Below, in pieces: positions 34,329-43,342 of a stretch of DNA of 64,000 nucleotides. The stretch lies in the NCBI RefSeq assembly GCF_011050415.1, contig NZ_DRFS01000017.1, positions 1-64,000 on the forward strand. The letters are read 5' to 3'. The notes beneath the pieces were generated by a model. It was not told the DNA's origin. It saw only the letters and a list, made by a program, of their open reading frames with translations, and did no database searches. Made by a program: the position numbers and the translations under genes. The stretch is from Halomonas sp. (GTDB lineage Bacteria > Pseudomonadota > Gammaproteobacteria > Pseudomonadales > Halomonadaceae). Numbering within the stretch: the stretch's first letter is position 1; each line of letters starts with the position of its first letter.

Positions 34329-35195
34329 TTAGAAAAAATTAATCGGCACTTTGAGATAGACGGTGCCGTTCTCTTCCGCCGGAGGCAGCTCCCCTGCACG
34401 CATATTGACTTGCACAGAGGGAATAATGAGCTTCGGCATGCCTAAGGTGGCGTCGCGCTCAGTGCGCATCTTCACGAACTCGTCTTCGCTGATACCTTCA
34501 TGAACATGGACATTCTCACTGCGCTGTTCCGCAACGCTGCTTTCATGCTCAAAGTTATCACGGCCGGGGGCTTTATAGTCGTGGCATAAGAACAGCCGCG
34601 TCTGCTCGGGAAGCGCCAACACTTTTTGAATAGAGTGATAAAGGGTGCGCGCATCGCCGCCGGGAAAGTCACACCGCGCGGTGCCATAATCCGGCATAAA
34701 AAGCGTATCGCCTACAAAGGCGGCATCGCCCACTACGTAGGTTAAACAGGCGGGCGTATGCCCAGGAGTGTGCAGAACATTGCCCTGTAATTGGCCAATG
34801 GTAAACGTATCCCCTTCTTCGAACAGCGCATCAAATTGGCTGCCATCCCGGGCAAACTCGCTGCCCGCATTGAACGCCTTACCGAATATCTCCTGCACCT
34901 TCACTATGTTGGCGCCAATGCCGGTTTTACCGCCTAACTGATCATGCAGGTATGGCGCAGCCGAGAGGTGGTCGGCATGCACATGGGTCTCCAAAATCCA
35001 GACCACCTCGAGATCGTGTTCGCGAATAAAGGCGATGATGTTGTCAGCGGATCGCACGTCCGTCTGCCCAGCGGCATAATCAAAGTCGAGCACTGAATCG
35101 ATGACCGCACAGGCACGGCTGTCTGAGTCTTGAACCACATAGCTAAAGGTATTGGTGGGCTCATCAAAAAAGTGCGTAACGATTGGGCATTGCAT
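34329..35195 (-). CDS. MBL-fold persulfide dioxygenase/sulfurtransferase-like hydrolase
   Basis: A 288-residue metallo-beta-lactamase-fold protein. Metal-binding motif THVHADHLSAA, His in HTPGHTPACLTYVV, Asp in VGDTLFMPDYGTARCDFPGGD and His in LCHDYKAP match the ETHE1/Blh group that oxidises glutathione persulfide to sulfite. With the two YeeE-type genes it forms a sulfide/persulfide detoxification operon known from BigR regulons. The ATG at 35195 matches the family N-terminus (MQCPIVTHFFDEPTNTFSYVV). No sulfide:quinone reductase or BigR gene is adjacent. Confidence 0.88.
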   Translation of the reverse strand: MQCPIVTHFFDEPTNTFSYVVQDSDSRACAVIDSVLDFDYAAGQTDVRSADNIIAFIREHDLEVVWILETHVHADHLSAAPYLHDQLGGKTGIGANIVKVQEIFGKAFNAGSEFARDGSQFDALFEEGDTFTIGQLQGNVLHTPGHTPACLTYVVGDAAFVGDTLFMPDYGTARCDFPGGDARTLYHSIQKVLALPEQTRLFLCHDYKAPGRDNFEHESSVAEQRSENVHVHEGISEDEFVKMRTERDATLGMPKLIIPSVQVNMRAGELPPAEENGTVYLKVPINFF

Positions 35196-35469
35196 CGCGA
35201 TCACCAAGATAGGTAATTTAATTTTTTGATTATGAAAATAGTATATATCAAAATAACTCATAAGCTTAGATTTATTTCGAATATGATTCCAGAATAATTT
35301 TTTTAAAAAAATTCTATCGTTAAATTACAAAGCTGGTTAGCTAGCCAATGGGTATACCCGCTCTGTCGCGACTTGGATCTGGGTAGGCTAAGTGGGGATT
35401 AACATATCTTATTGCTCAACACGGATTCCATTGTGTCAATTGCGATATTTGCAAGTCCTTCAAGATAAA

Positions 35470-36190
35470 ACACGAAAGACGAATAGCTTTATGAAGGTTT
35501 TGTCGAACATCGAATTTTCCCTTCTTGGTGCAGCACTGGTCGCGATTAGCTACGGGTTTGGATGCTTCACTTTTGGCCTATTTGTCCTGTCAATTATTAC
35601 CGAGCTGGCTAACGTCCTACTTGATCGGCATTATCAGGGTGCTTAGGCGTTGCAGGTCTCGCGCTGCTCAGTCAGTCGTATGCGCACTATCAATGGGTAT
35701 TGGTGGGTTTATCTGCGGTATCTGCGCCGGTTTGATGATGCCAAAACTTACCGATGCGATGACGGCATTGGTGAGTCGCACGATGCACGGTCGTGTAATA
35801 TCCATCATGAATGCTGGTACCAGCATCGGTATTAGCATTGCCGTGCCCTCCGCCGTGTTCCTATACGATGCATGGCGTCTCACTTGTATGGTATTTGCTG
35901 TGCTAACGGCTGCTGGCGTGAAGGCTGCATGGTACTTCATTCCCTTGGATTCTCGTTTAACACCTGGCAATGCTTCCCCCACCGCCACCAATCACTCGGT
36001 TACAGTGGTCGCGTTTTATTCGGCTTTCGTTGTTCGGCTTCGCGATGGGCTTTGTGTTAGTGCCGTACTGGCTTTTACGTCTTAGGCAAGCGGTCGGTTC
36101 ACCCGTTATCGGTATTTTTAAGGGCCCAACCTCGTTTGGGATAGCGATGTCACGTATATCTAAACTGGAGATCGCTGGGCCTATCTAACG
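35470..36190 (+). pseudogene. Frameshifted MFS transporter remnant
   Basis: Three successive plus-strand frames give membrane segments in the order expected of one transporter: LLGAALVAISYGFGCFTFGLFVL, then MGIGGFICGICAGLMMPKLTDAM and ISIMNAGTSIGISIAVPSAVFLYDAWRL, then LFGFAMGFVLVPYWLLR. Stops and frameshifts separate them. It looks like a YbfB/YjiJ-like MFS protein and is surely non-functional. Confidence 0.7.
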
Positions 36191-36793
36191 GTTGTCATTG
36201 ACATATTAGCTAGAAAACCGGTTGGCTGGGCGAAGTCGTTATCGCCGGATAGCGAACTCACCAGTTGTGTATTAAAAATGGTCTATAAAAGCCGAGGGCG
36301 ACCCAAAGCCGTTATGTTCCACAGCTGACCAGGGCAGCTATTTTACGAGCTGTAGTTTCCGTCAGACGCTCTGAAAATGCCTGATAAAACAAAGCCTGAG
36401 TCGGCGTGGGAATTACTGTGATAATGCGCCAATGGAGCGGTTCTTTTGGAGCTTATAGGTTTAATGGGTGCCGACGTATGGCTATCGCTCATTCTTGGAG
36501 AGCCAGCATCATATCGTGAACTATTTAATCAGGTATTAAAGCCAGCTTAGGCCTCATCAGCATAATGTGGGTGTTAGCCTGAATCAGGCAGAGGAAAAAA
36601 ATGGGTTAACTATAAACCGGTGGCCAGTTTTACTTGACCACTACAGGCGCCAGAAAAACGTGCTCAATAATCAGTTTTTTTGCTGCTTACCTTTTTTTAA
36701 GCCTGCCATAAGTTACCTCATTTAGGATGATCCTTGTGCCAATCGACAAATATGTCTTGCACAGCCACCCATCATCGAAAAGAGGTATTACTT
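36191..36793. other. Decayed or non-coding region
   Basis: No intact gene. A short plus-strand stretch near 36445-36550 reads GLMGADVWLSLILGEPASYRELFNQVLKPA before a stop and may be the tail of a lost gene. The end must carry the promoter for the PepSY gene. Confidence 0.45.
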
Positions 36794-37075
36794 ATGCGAA
36801 CTCACATCACTAAGATTATAACATCGGCGTTGTTACTGACGGCTAGCACGGCTGCGCTGGCCGAGACTCATTGTACTGATGCCCCCAGTGACGAATGGAT
36901 CAGCCAAGCTGATATGGAAGAACGTATCAGCGAGATGGGTTACAAAATCAAAGAATTTAAGGTCACCGAGGGAAACTGCTACGAGATATACGGCTGGGAC
37001 GAGCAGGAGCGCCGGGTAGAGATCTATTTCAACCCAGTAGATGCCAGCATCGTGAAGCAGGAAGTCGAAGACTGA
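36794..37075 (+). CDS. PepSY-domain periplasmic protein
   Basis: A 93-residue exported protein: signal peptide (IITSALLLTASTAALA) then a small PepSY domain (WISQADMEERISEMGYKIKEFKVTEGNCYEIYGWDEQERRVEIYFNPVDASIVKQE). ATG 36794 has GAGG 8 nt upstream. It is followed after 13 nt by a cytochrome b561-type gene; such pairs are often controlled by a neighbouring QseBC/PmrAB-type two-component system, here the one at 38643-40714 on the opposite strand. Precise role unknown. Confidence 0.88.
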   Translation: MRTHITKIITSALLLTASTAALAETHCTDAPSDEWISQADMEERISEMGYKIKEFKVTEGNCYEIYGWDEQERRVEIYFNPVDASIVKQEVED

Positions 37076-37088
37076 TCAGGAGGTTACC

Positions 37089-37658
37089 ATGGCCGATAAT
37101 ACCCGTATCCGTGTTTGGGACCCGTTGGTCAGGTTGGTACATTGGGCTTTGGTTGCTGGCGTAGCCGTCAACTTATGGCTAACCGAAGAAGGGGGCGATA
37201 TACACCAATGGGTCGGTTATGCCTTGGTGGCATTAATCGTCGTACGCATCCTTTGGGGATTTATCGGTCCCTGGAGTGCACGCTGGCGGAGCTTTTGGCC
37301 TACCGTGAGCCGACTTCAATGTGTGCTGCGCGGTCGCGACAGCAAGATAGAGCAAACCGGCATTACCCATACACCGCTGGGCGCTATCATGATGCTGGTG
37401 CTGCTTGGGCTAATCCTCGGTCTGGGACTTACTGGCTACATGATGGAAGAAACGGATCGTTTCTGGGGGGTTGGCTGGGTTGAAGAAACCCACGAACTCA
37501 TGGCCAACGCGATTCTTTTTCTAGTACCACTGCATGTATTGGGTGCTGTGGTAGAAAGCCTCAAGCAAGGCGATAATTTGATCGCTAGCATGTTGCATGG
37601 CTATCGCCGCCGCCCTACCTCTACCCCCAACACTAAGGCTCATGATGTTCAGTCTTAA
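37089..37658 (+). CDS. Cytochrome b561-type membrane protein
   Basis: A 189-residue four-helix di-haem membrane protein. Likely haem ligands are His in VRLVHWALVAG, DIHQWVGYALVALIVVRILWGF, EETHELMANAILFLVPLHVLG. It transfers electrons in the inner membrane. AGGAGG lies 5 nt before the ATG. Co-transcribed with the PepSY gene. Its partner is not evident. Confidence 0.93.
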   Translation: MADNTRIRVWDPLVRLVHWALVAGVAVNLWLTEEGGDIHQWVGYALVALIVVRILWGFIGPWSARWRSFWPTVSRLQCVLRGRDSKIEQTGITHTPLGAIMMLVLLGLILGLGLTGYMMEETDRFWGVGWVEETHELMANAILFLVPLHVLGAVVESLKQGDNLIASMLHGYRRRPTSTPNTKAHDVQS

Positions 37659-37765
37659 TTAAGATGTTGTTAAGACAATGCAATGATAATGGCCACTCCT
37701 TAATTTTGCACGAGTGGCCTTTTCAGACCTGTTTGACACAGAGCAATGGCTGCACTATCCCTTAT

Positions 37766-38455
37766 TTATGCCACGACACCGAACAAGCGGCCTATGCCGA
37801 AGGTCAAGGTCATCGCCAATGCGCCCCAGAACATTACGCGCACCGAGGCTTTGAGTATCGGCGCGCCACCCACACGGGCAGCCGCCGCCCCTAGAAAGGC
37901 TAAAAACAGTATCGAGAAGAGCGCCACCAGAAGAATAAGCAATGGCGGCGGCGCCCACCAGGCGATTAGCAACGGCCACATGGCGCCAGCCGTGAAGGTC
38001 ACAGCCGATGAAAAGGCCGCCTGGAGTGGGCGCGCTTGGCTTGTCTCGGTGATGCCAATCTCATCTCTGGCGTGAGCGCCTAGCGCATCGCTTGCCATCA
38101 GCTGTTCAGCGACTTGCGTGGCTAGCGCCGGTGTTAACCCACGCGCTTCATAAATCGCTGCCAGCTCTTCCAGTTCAGCATCAAAATGTTCTATCAACGC
38201 TTGGCGCTCAAGCGCAAGATCCGCATGTTCGGTGTCAGACTGTGAGCTAACGGAGACGTATTCACCGGCGGCCATCGACATAGCCCCGGCCACTAGCCCC
38301 GCAATACCGGCCAACATAATGTCGCTTTGCGCGGTGCTCGCTGCTGCCACGCCGAGTATCAGGCTGCTAGTCGAGACAAGGCCATCATTCGCGCCCATGA
38401 CGGCTGCGCGCAGCCAACCTGAACGGTTAGATCGATGGTGCTCTGTATGTTGCAT
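37766..38455 (-). CDS. VIT1/CCC1-family Fe2+/Mn2+ transporter
   Basis: A 229-residue membrane protein. AAVMGANDGLVSTSSLILGVAAA at the N-terminus, GAMSMAAGEYVSVSSQSDTE, and C-terminal helices ending GIGRLFGVVA are typical of bacterial VIT1-like iron/manganese transporters. It would move Fe2+ or Mn2+ across the inner membrane. It lies downstream of the histidine kinase on the same strand with a 187-nt gap. A decayed second copy of its C-terminus lies at 32496-32700. Confidence 0.9.
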   Translation of the reverse strand: MQHTEHHRSNRSGWLRAAVMGANDGLVSTSSLILGVAAASTAQSDIMLAGIAGLVAGAMSMAAGEYVSVSSQSDTEHADLALERQALIEHFDAELEELAAIYEARGLTPALATQVAEQLMASDALGAHARDEIGITETSQARPLQAAFSSAVTFTAGAMWPLLIAWWAPPPLLILLVALFSILFLAFLGAAAARVGGAPILKASVRVMFWGALAMTLTFGIGRLFGVVA

Positions 38456-38642
38456 GGCCTCACCTCGTGATTGATTTCCCCTTTCTTTTCAGAGGGAGAG
38501 TGGCAGATAGCTGTGTGGCAACAGCCTTCAGGGCATATTTTTAGCCAGCGCTTGTAGCAACAGTGCGATTCTCTGGTGCATATAACGGTTGAAATGCATT
38601 TAGATTCAATCACTTGTTCCAAAGAAAAGCACTGTAAGCTAA

Positions 38643-40055
38643 TCAGCGATCCTGATGTTGGTTTTGCTCCCACACCACACTGACCGCCAGGCCATTGGGC
38701 GTACGGTTCCTAAGCGTAAGGTGTGCGTTCTGGCGCTGAGCCAACTCCGAGACAATCGATAAACCCAACCCGCTGCCGGTGGTACCCTGGCCAGACGCGC
38801 GCCGAAAGCGCTCAGTGACTTTATCCAACAGTGCCTCGGGGAGGCCGGGGCCAGTGTCACTCACCGTGAGTTGAGGCAACCCCTCCCAAAGCGCTAACGC
38901 TACCTCCACTTGACCGCCTTCCGGGGTATAGCGCAAGGCGTTATCCAGTAGGTTACGAAAGAGAATTCCCACCTCGACTTCGTCGGCGCGAACTTCCAGA
39001 CGGGTTAAGCCTGTTAGCCTCAAGTGCTGATCTCGCTCTTCAGCGAGTGGCCACAGCTCGGCTATCAATTCAGCAATAATCGGATAGAGGTCAATAGTGG
39101 CCGGTGAGGTTGTGGCAACTTGATCCAAACGAGCCAAAATGAGCAGCTGTTCTACCACCCGTTGAAGCCGCTCAACCCCGACATAAGCCTTTTGTAATGA
39201 TTGCTCTCCCCCTGCCTGCGCATTATCTAAGTGGATTCTCAGCGCTGCCAAGGGCGTGCGTAATTCATGGGCTGCATCTGCGGTAAATCGCCGCTCACGC
39301 TCTAACGTGGCTTTCAACCGGGCGATAAAGTCGTTTAGTGATTGGCGTAATCCATTAAGCTCTTGAGGAACCGGATTATTGATTTGACGCAGGTCGTGGG
39401 CGGAGCGACCTTGTACCTGGCTGGAAAGTGCTTGGATGGGTGCAACACCCCGCCGGATAACTCTACTCATCAGCCAAAGAAGGAGTGGCAGCAACAAGAG
39501 CATCGGCAATAAATTGTTCCAGGTGATGCGCTCCACCACTTCATCATGAAACGAACCCCGTAGTCCCATGCTGATCCAGGTATCGCTGGCAACATCGAAC
39601 ATGCTGAAAACCCGCCAGCGATGACCATCGTAGCTTTCCCAGCGAAAACCCTCCTCTAAAGGCGCGGGGAAAGGCCCTGCATCACTCCATTTGCCCCCTA
39701 ATAGCCTGGGTGAGCCATCGGCATTCCAAAAACCCAGTACTAATTTAAGCTCTTCCTCGTGGTAAAGCTTGGGACCTGATTCAGAGCTGCTCATGGGGAC
39801 TGCTTTACCGTCACGATATAGCTGAGCCGGATGTTCTGGTAGGCCCATGCGTGAAGCCAGGCGAGCATAGTCATCAATGGTCGCGTTTGGATCGAGTTGA
39901 CCAGCCACAATCCGGCTATGCAGACTGAGCTGTGTATCGAGAATTTCTTCTAGCTCGTGATCGGTAATTAAGTAAGCCGCGGTAACGGCCACGCCCCCAG
40001 CGACAACCATGGTAATGGCTAGCGTGCGAAGCAGATAATGCCGTATCGATCTCAT
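38643..40055 (-). CDS. Sensor histidine kinase (QseC/PmrB type)
   Basis: A 470-residue inner-membrane kinase: first helix at about 12-32, a periplasmic 2CSK-type sensor (LGFWNADGSPRLLGGKW ... GHRWRVFSMFDVASDTWISMGLRG), second helix at about 184-204, HAMP, HisKA with catalytic His in FTADAAHELRTPLAALR, and HATPase with NLLDNALRYTPEGG and SDTGPGLPEAL plus GSGLGLSIV. Its start overlaps the response-regulator stop (ATGA). Context with PmrA-like boxes and an eptA cluster suggests a PmrB-like role in cationic peptide or metal response; QseC is the alternative name. Confidence 0.93.
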   Translation of the reverse strand: MRSIRHYLLRTLAITMVVAGGVAVTAAYLITDHELEEILDTQLSLHSRIVAGQLDPNATIDDYARLASRMGLPEHPAQLYRDGKAVPMSSSESGPKLYHEEELKLVLGFWNADGSPRLLGGKWSDAGPFPAPLEEGFRWESYDGHRWRVFSMFDVASDTWISMGLRGSFHDEVVERITWNNLLPMLLLLPLLLWLMSRVIRRGVAPIQALSSQVQGRSAHDLRQINNPVPQELNGLRQSLNDFIARLKATLERERRFTADAAHELRTPLAALRIHLDNAQAGGEQSLQKAYVGVERLQRVVEQLLILARLDQVATTSPATIDLYPIIAELIAELWPLAEERDQHLRLTGLTRLEVRADEVEVGILFRNLLDNALRYTPEGGQVEVALALWEGLPQLTVSDTGPGLPEALLDKVTERFRRASGQGTTGSGLGLSIVSELAQRQNAHLTLRNRTPNGLAVSVVWEQNQHQDR

Positions 40056-40714
40056 TGCGCCTGGCTATCCAGTCGGTAGCCAATCCCCCGCACGTTAATA
40101 ATCAGATGTTTTTCAAGCTTTTTACGCAGATGATGAATGTGAACTTCCACCGTATTGGACTCTACCTCTTCGCCCCAGCCGTAAAGCAAATTTTCTAAAC
40201 GAGGCCGAGATAGCACCCTGTCCGGGTGCCTAGCGAGCTCTAGCAATAAGGCATACTCGCGCCGACCCAACTTGACGTCTTTACCCCGCCAACTCACCGC
40301 ATGGCGGGCTTCATCAATACTCAACGCCCCCAGCGTCAATATTTGCGAGGCACGCCCCTCAGCACGTCGCATTACGACACGCAAGCGGGCGAGTAGCTCC
40401 TGCAAATTGAAAGGCTTGAGCACATAGTCATCCGCCCCCGCATCTAAACCGCCAATCCGGTCTTCCATCGCATCACGGGCCGTCAAAATAAGAATCGGCA
40501 GAGTAGATTGCTCTCGGAGTAAATTCAGTACCTGCATACCGTCCATATCGGGCAGCCCAAGATCCAAAATAATCACGCTGAAGGCCTCGCTGCCGATAGC
40601 GCTGATTGCCTCGCGGCCAAGCATGAACCAATCGACCGCGTAGCCCTCGCGCTCTAGCGCCGTCTTGATGCCATCCCCAAGCAGGGGGTCATCTTCTATT
40701 AGTAGTGCACGCAT
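40052..40714 (-). CDS. OmpR-family response regulator (QseB/PmrA type)
   Basis: A 220-residue regulator: receiver domain with acidic pocket (LLIEDDPLLGDG), phospho-acceptor Asp in VIILDLGLPDMDGMQVL, Lys in DYVLKPFNLQELLAR, and a C-terminal winged helix (LGRREYALLLELARHPDRVLSRPRLENLLYGWGEEVESNTVEVHIHHLRKKL). ATG 40714 has GAGGG 7 nt upstream. Two CTTAA-type direct-repeat boxes lie between it and the divergent LPS-modification genes and are its probable targets, which would make it autoregulated. Confidence 0.94.
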   Translation of the reverse strand: MRALLIEDDPLLGDGIKTALEREGYAVDWFMLGREAISAIGSEAFSVIILDLGLPDMDGMQVLNLLREQSTLPILILTARDAMEDRIGGLDAGADDYVLKPFNLQELLARLRVVMRRAEGRASQILTLGALSIDEARHAVSWRGKDVKLGRREYALLLELARHPDRVLSRPRLENLLYGWGEEVESNTVEVHIHHLRKKLEKHLIINVRGIGYRLDSQAQ

Positions 40715-40757
40715 GCTGATTCCCTCAATCGGCAAACCGCTATCTTGGCTACCAAAA

Positions 40758-40774
40758 CTTAAGCTTTTCTTAAA
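40758..40774. promoter_or_regulatory. PmrA-like binding box, regulator side
   Basis: CTTAAG-CTTTT-CTTAAA matches the PmrA direct-repeat pattern (two CTTAA half-sites, 5-bp spacer). It lies 44 nt upstream of the response-regulator start and is consistent with autoregulation. Confidence 0.65.
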
Positions 40775-40858
40775 TAGAGTAACTTACTTCTCAACAAGCA
40801 ACCTCATCTAAATCCAACCAGCAAGCCCACCACCCTATTTTTTAAATTTCTTACGCAG

Positions 40859-40875
40859 TTTAACTCTTCTTTAAG
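40859..40875. promoter_or_regulatory. PmrA-like binding box, LPS-gene side
   Basis: TTTAAC-TCTTC-TTTAAG has the same two half-sites and 5-bp spacing as the box at 40758. It lies 131 nt upstream of the GT9 gene, in position to control the LPS-modification cluster. Confidence 0.6.
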
Positions 40876-41005
40876 TTATTTAGACTCAAGCTGCCTCTTT
40901 CGCCATAGGCAAAGCCAAAGCAGTGCCTTCACTGGCGGTCATTTTTAATGTTCTGTCGCTACCGCGGGCAGGTCATTTCCTATTAACTTAACAGAGCGCC
41001 AGCGT

Positions 41006-42223
41006 ATGCACTTACTAACACTTATTAGAACAAACGATTATTTAAAAATAATGGCCCGTTTTTTAGAAAAAAGAATGAAGCGTTATTTAATGGGAGGGAT
41101 GCGTCTTATTCTCAAAGCGCCTGCTCCAGAAACCATTGACAGCCTTGTGGGCATAGAAAGAATTCTAATTATTCGCCCTAACTTTCGTCTAGGCAATGCG
41201 CTAATCAGCACCCCCATCATCGATGCTTTGCGTGACCGTTTCCCTTCCGCTCGCATAGACTATTTAGCGACGGATAAAACATGGCCACTGTTGCAGCAAA
41301 GGCCGGTTGATCATTTTTATTTACTGTCGAGAGCCGCTATTCTGCGTCCTTGGCAGTGTGTGACACTATTACGACGCTTACGAGCACAACGCTATGACCT
41401 GGCGGTACAAGTGAGCGGAGGATCAACGAGCGGCTTTATCGTGACCCGGTTAATAGGGGCACGGTACAGCATGGGTTCACGTAAAGGTCACCAGCGCTGG
41501 TACAGCATTGAGGCGGAAGGTAAGTCATCACATGCCTACGATGCCATCGTCAACTTGACGCGTCCGCTCGGTGTTGACTGCCGTAACCGGCCATTGCTCC
41601 AGCTAACAGAGCAGGAACGCAATCAGGCAATGACGAAAATACATCAGCTTGTCAGCCTTCATAGCGATCATCCATCAGATACAAATTTTATTGCCATCTT
41701 CGTAGGTGGGCATCAAAACAAACGCTGGCCGTTGGCATTTTGGCTACTGCTCATTGATGCTATGGAAGCCCAAAAAATACGTCATGTTGTTTTTCTTGGG
41801 CCCGAAGAGTTTAGGCTTCTAGCACCTATTAAGCAGCGTTTGAAGTCATCACTTTATGGCAGCTTATGCGCACCGCTTCCTATCCGTCACTTTGCCGCTG
41901 TTCTAGTGCGGGCGCGGTTACTCGTGACGCCAGACTCAGGGCCGATGCACTTAGCGGCAGCACTCGATGTCGCCACCATTTCCCTAGTACGACAGAAAAA
42001 ATCACTCGCCTTCGTACCACGAGAAGCCTATGACACCATTCTTTGGCGCCCAGAGATAAGCACGGTTATAGAAGCTATACGCGCTACTCTTGACGGACAA
42101 AACGCAACGGCTCCCGTTCAATCGGCATCGGTAACAAGCCAACCAACACAATGGGCAACACCGCCACCCAGTGCTGACCATTTGTATTCTAGCCCTAAAT
42201 TAAAGCACATAACTGTTCGTTAA
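41006..42223 (+). CDS. GT9-family glycosyltransferase (heptosyltransferase-like)
   Basis: A 405-residue protein with the GT9 N-terminal motif ILIIRPNFRLGNALISTPIIDALRDRFPSARIDYLA and the C-terminal nucleotide-binding part IFVGGHQNKRWPLAFW, VFLGPEEFRLL and RARLLVTPDSGPMHLAAALDV. It would add heptose or a related sugar to the LPS core on the cytoplasmic side. It lacks a strong ribosome-binding site at the first ATG and could start up to 31 codons later. The C-terminal 40 residues are low-complexity. It heads a cluster with dgkA, PAP2 and eptA. Confidence 0.85.
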   Translation: MHLLTLIRTNDYLKIMARFLEKRMKRYLMGGMRLILKAPAPETIDSLVGIERILIIRPNFRLGNALISTPIIDALRDRFPSARIDYLATDKTWPLLQQRPVDHFYLLSRAAILRPWQCVTLLRRLRAQRYDLAVQVSGGSTSGFIVTRLIGARYSMGSRKGHQRWYSIEAEGKSSHAYDAIVNLTRPLGVDCRNRPLLQLTEQERNQAMTKIHQLVSLHSDHPSDTNFIAIFVGGHQNKRWPLAFWLLLIDAMEAQKIRHVVFLGPEEFRLLAPIKQRLKSSLYGSLCAPLPIRHFAAVLVRARLLVTPDSGPMHLAAALDVATISLVRQKKSLAFVPREAYDTILWRPEISTVIEAIRATLDGQNATAPVQSASVTSQPTQWATPPPSADHLYSSPKLKHITVR

Positions 42224-42272
42224 GTTTTGCACTTTATAGTGATCCCTCTATTACGTTATCGAGTGTACTATT

Positions 42273-42650
42273 TTGCCTATCTCAACGTCGTCAAAACCTA
42301 ATGGCACGGGCGTTAAACGCATCTTCCGCGCTTCTATAAATGCAGCATCAGGTTTGAAATCTTGCTGGATAAATGAATCTGCCTTTAGACAAGAGGTGAT
42401 GCTCTGTCTCATCCTCTACCCTTTTGTATTTTTTGTTAATGTCACTTCCGTAGAAAAAGCGTTGCTGTTTTCTTCACTCACCCTTGTAGTGATAGTGGAA
42501 CTCATTAACTCCGCCATCGAAAGCATTATTGACCGTATTGGACTAGAACATAACGAACTTAGCGGGCGTGCTAAAGACATGGGGGCTGCCGCCGTCATGA
42601 TGACCATTTTTATGATGATGGGTGTATGGCTATGCGTGCTGCTCTACTAA
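42273..42650 (+). CDS. dgkA: Diacylglycerol kinase
   Basis: A 125-residue three-helix membrane kinase that recycles diacylglycerol, the by-product of phosphoethanolamine transfer by EptA, to phosphatidic acid. Diagnostic residues are SAFRQE at about 36-41 and ELINSAIESIIDRIGLEHNELSGRAKDMGAAAV. Start is probably TTG 42273; no strong ribosome-binding site is visible. Its end overlaps the PAP2 gene by 25 nt. Presence beside eptA is metabolically coherent. Confidence 0.93.
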   Translation: MPISTSSKPNGTGVKRIFRASINAASGLKSCWINESAFRQEVMLCLILYPFVFFVNVTSVEKALLFSSLTLVVIVELINSAIESIIDRIGLEHNELSGRAKDMGAAAVMMTIFMMMGVWLCVLLY

Positions 42651-43318
42651 ATGTTTTCAAACCCGTAGCATCCGCATGGCTTTTATTTCTAATCGCCATG
42701 TCGGTCTTCAGTATTTTAAAAATAGATTTTACGATAACTGATTTTATATATCGCTTTCAGGGTAATGCCTGGGTGTGGAAAGATACCTTGATTACCCAAG
42801 ATGTTCTTCACAAAGGCGGTAAATGGCTAAGCTTAGCGATGGGTTTAGTCACACTCCTCCTTTTGATACTAAGCACCGTGGTAACTCGTCTTAAAGCGTA
42901 TCGCACGCCGCTTTTATATCTTTTTTCCGCAACGCTTCTTTCAACGCTGCTTGTCGCAACGATTAAACACCTAGTGAACATGGAATGCCCTTGGGATTTA
43001 GTTCGCTATGGTGGGGCACGCGACTTTATTGGCTTGCTCAGCATACGGCCTTCCTCAATGCCAGCGTCCGCCTGCTTTCCCGCCGGGCATGCCAGCGCAG
43101 GGTATACCTGGATAGCCCTCTACTTCTTTTTTGCCGCCATACGGCCCCACTGGCGATGGGCAGGGCTTGCACTGGGCTTAGGGCTTGGCCTTACGTTTGG
43201 GATCACTCAACAGTTCCGCGGGGCGCACTTTCTCTCCCATGACCTCTGGACCGTCATGATTTGTTGGACCGTAAGCTTTGTCCTTTCAAGATTCTTATTA
43301 CCCCCCAGCGTTCATTAA
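42626..43318 (+). CDS. PAP2-family membrane phosphatase
   Basis: A 230-residue membrane protein with about five helices. The phosphatase motifs are visible: KHLVNMECPWDLVRYGG in place of the first motif, CFPAGHASAGYTW (PSGH-like) and QQFRGAHFLSHDLWT with the catalytic His. It may dephosphorylate lipid A or undecaprenyl/phosphatidyl substrates in the periplasm. Overlap with dgkA shows co-translation. Substrate not determinable from sequence. Confidence 0.88.
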   Translation: MAMRAALLNVFKPVASAWLLFLIAMSVFSILKIDFTITDFIYRFQGNAWVWKDTLITQDVLHKGGKWLSLAMGLVTLLLLILSTVVTRLKAYRTPLLYLFSATLLSTLLVATIKHLVNMECPWDLVRYGGARDFIGLLSIRPSSMPASACFPAGHASAGYTWIALYFFFAAIRPHWRWAGLALGLGLGLTFGITQQFRGAHFLSHDLWTVMICWTVSFVLSRFLLPPSVH

Positions 43319-43342
43319 TCTTTTCATATAGAGAGCCTTTCA

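Noticed and set aside
33908..34342. 144-codon plus-strand frame
   Set aside because: Antisense to the YeeE gene and proline/alanine-rich, as expected from reversed GC-rich membrane coding sequence.
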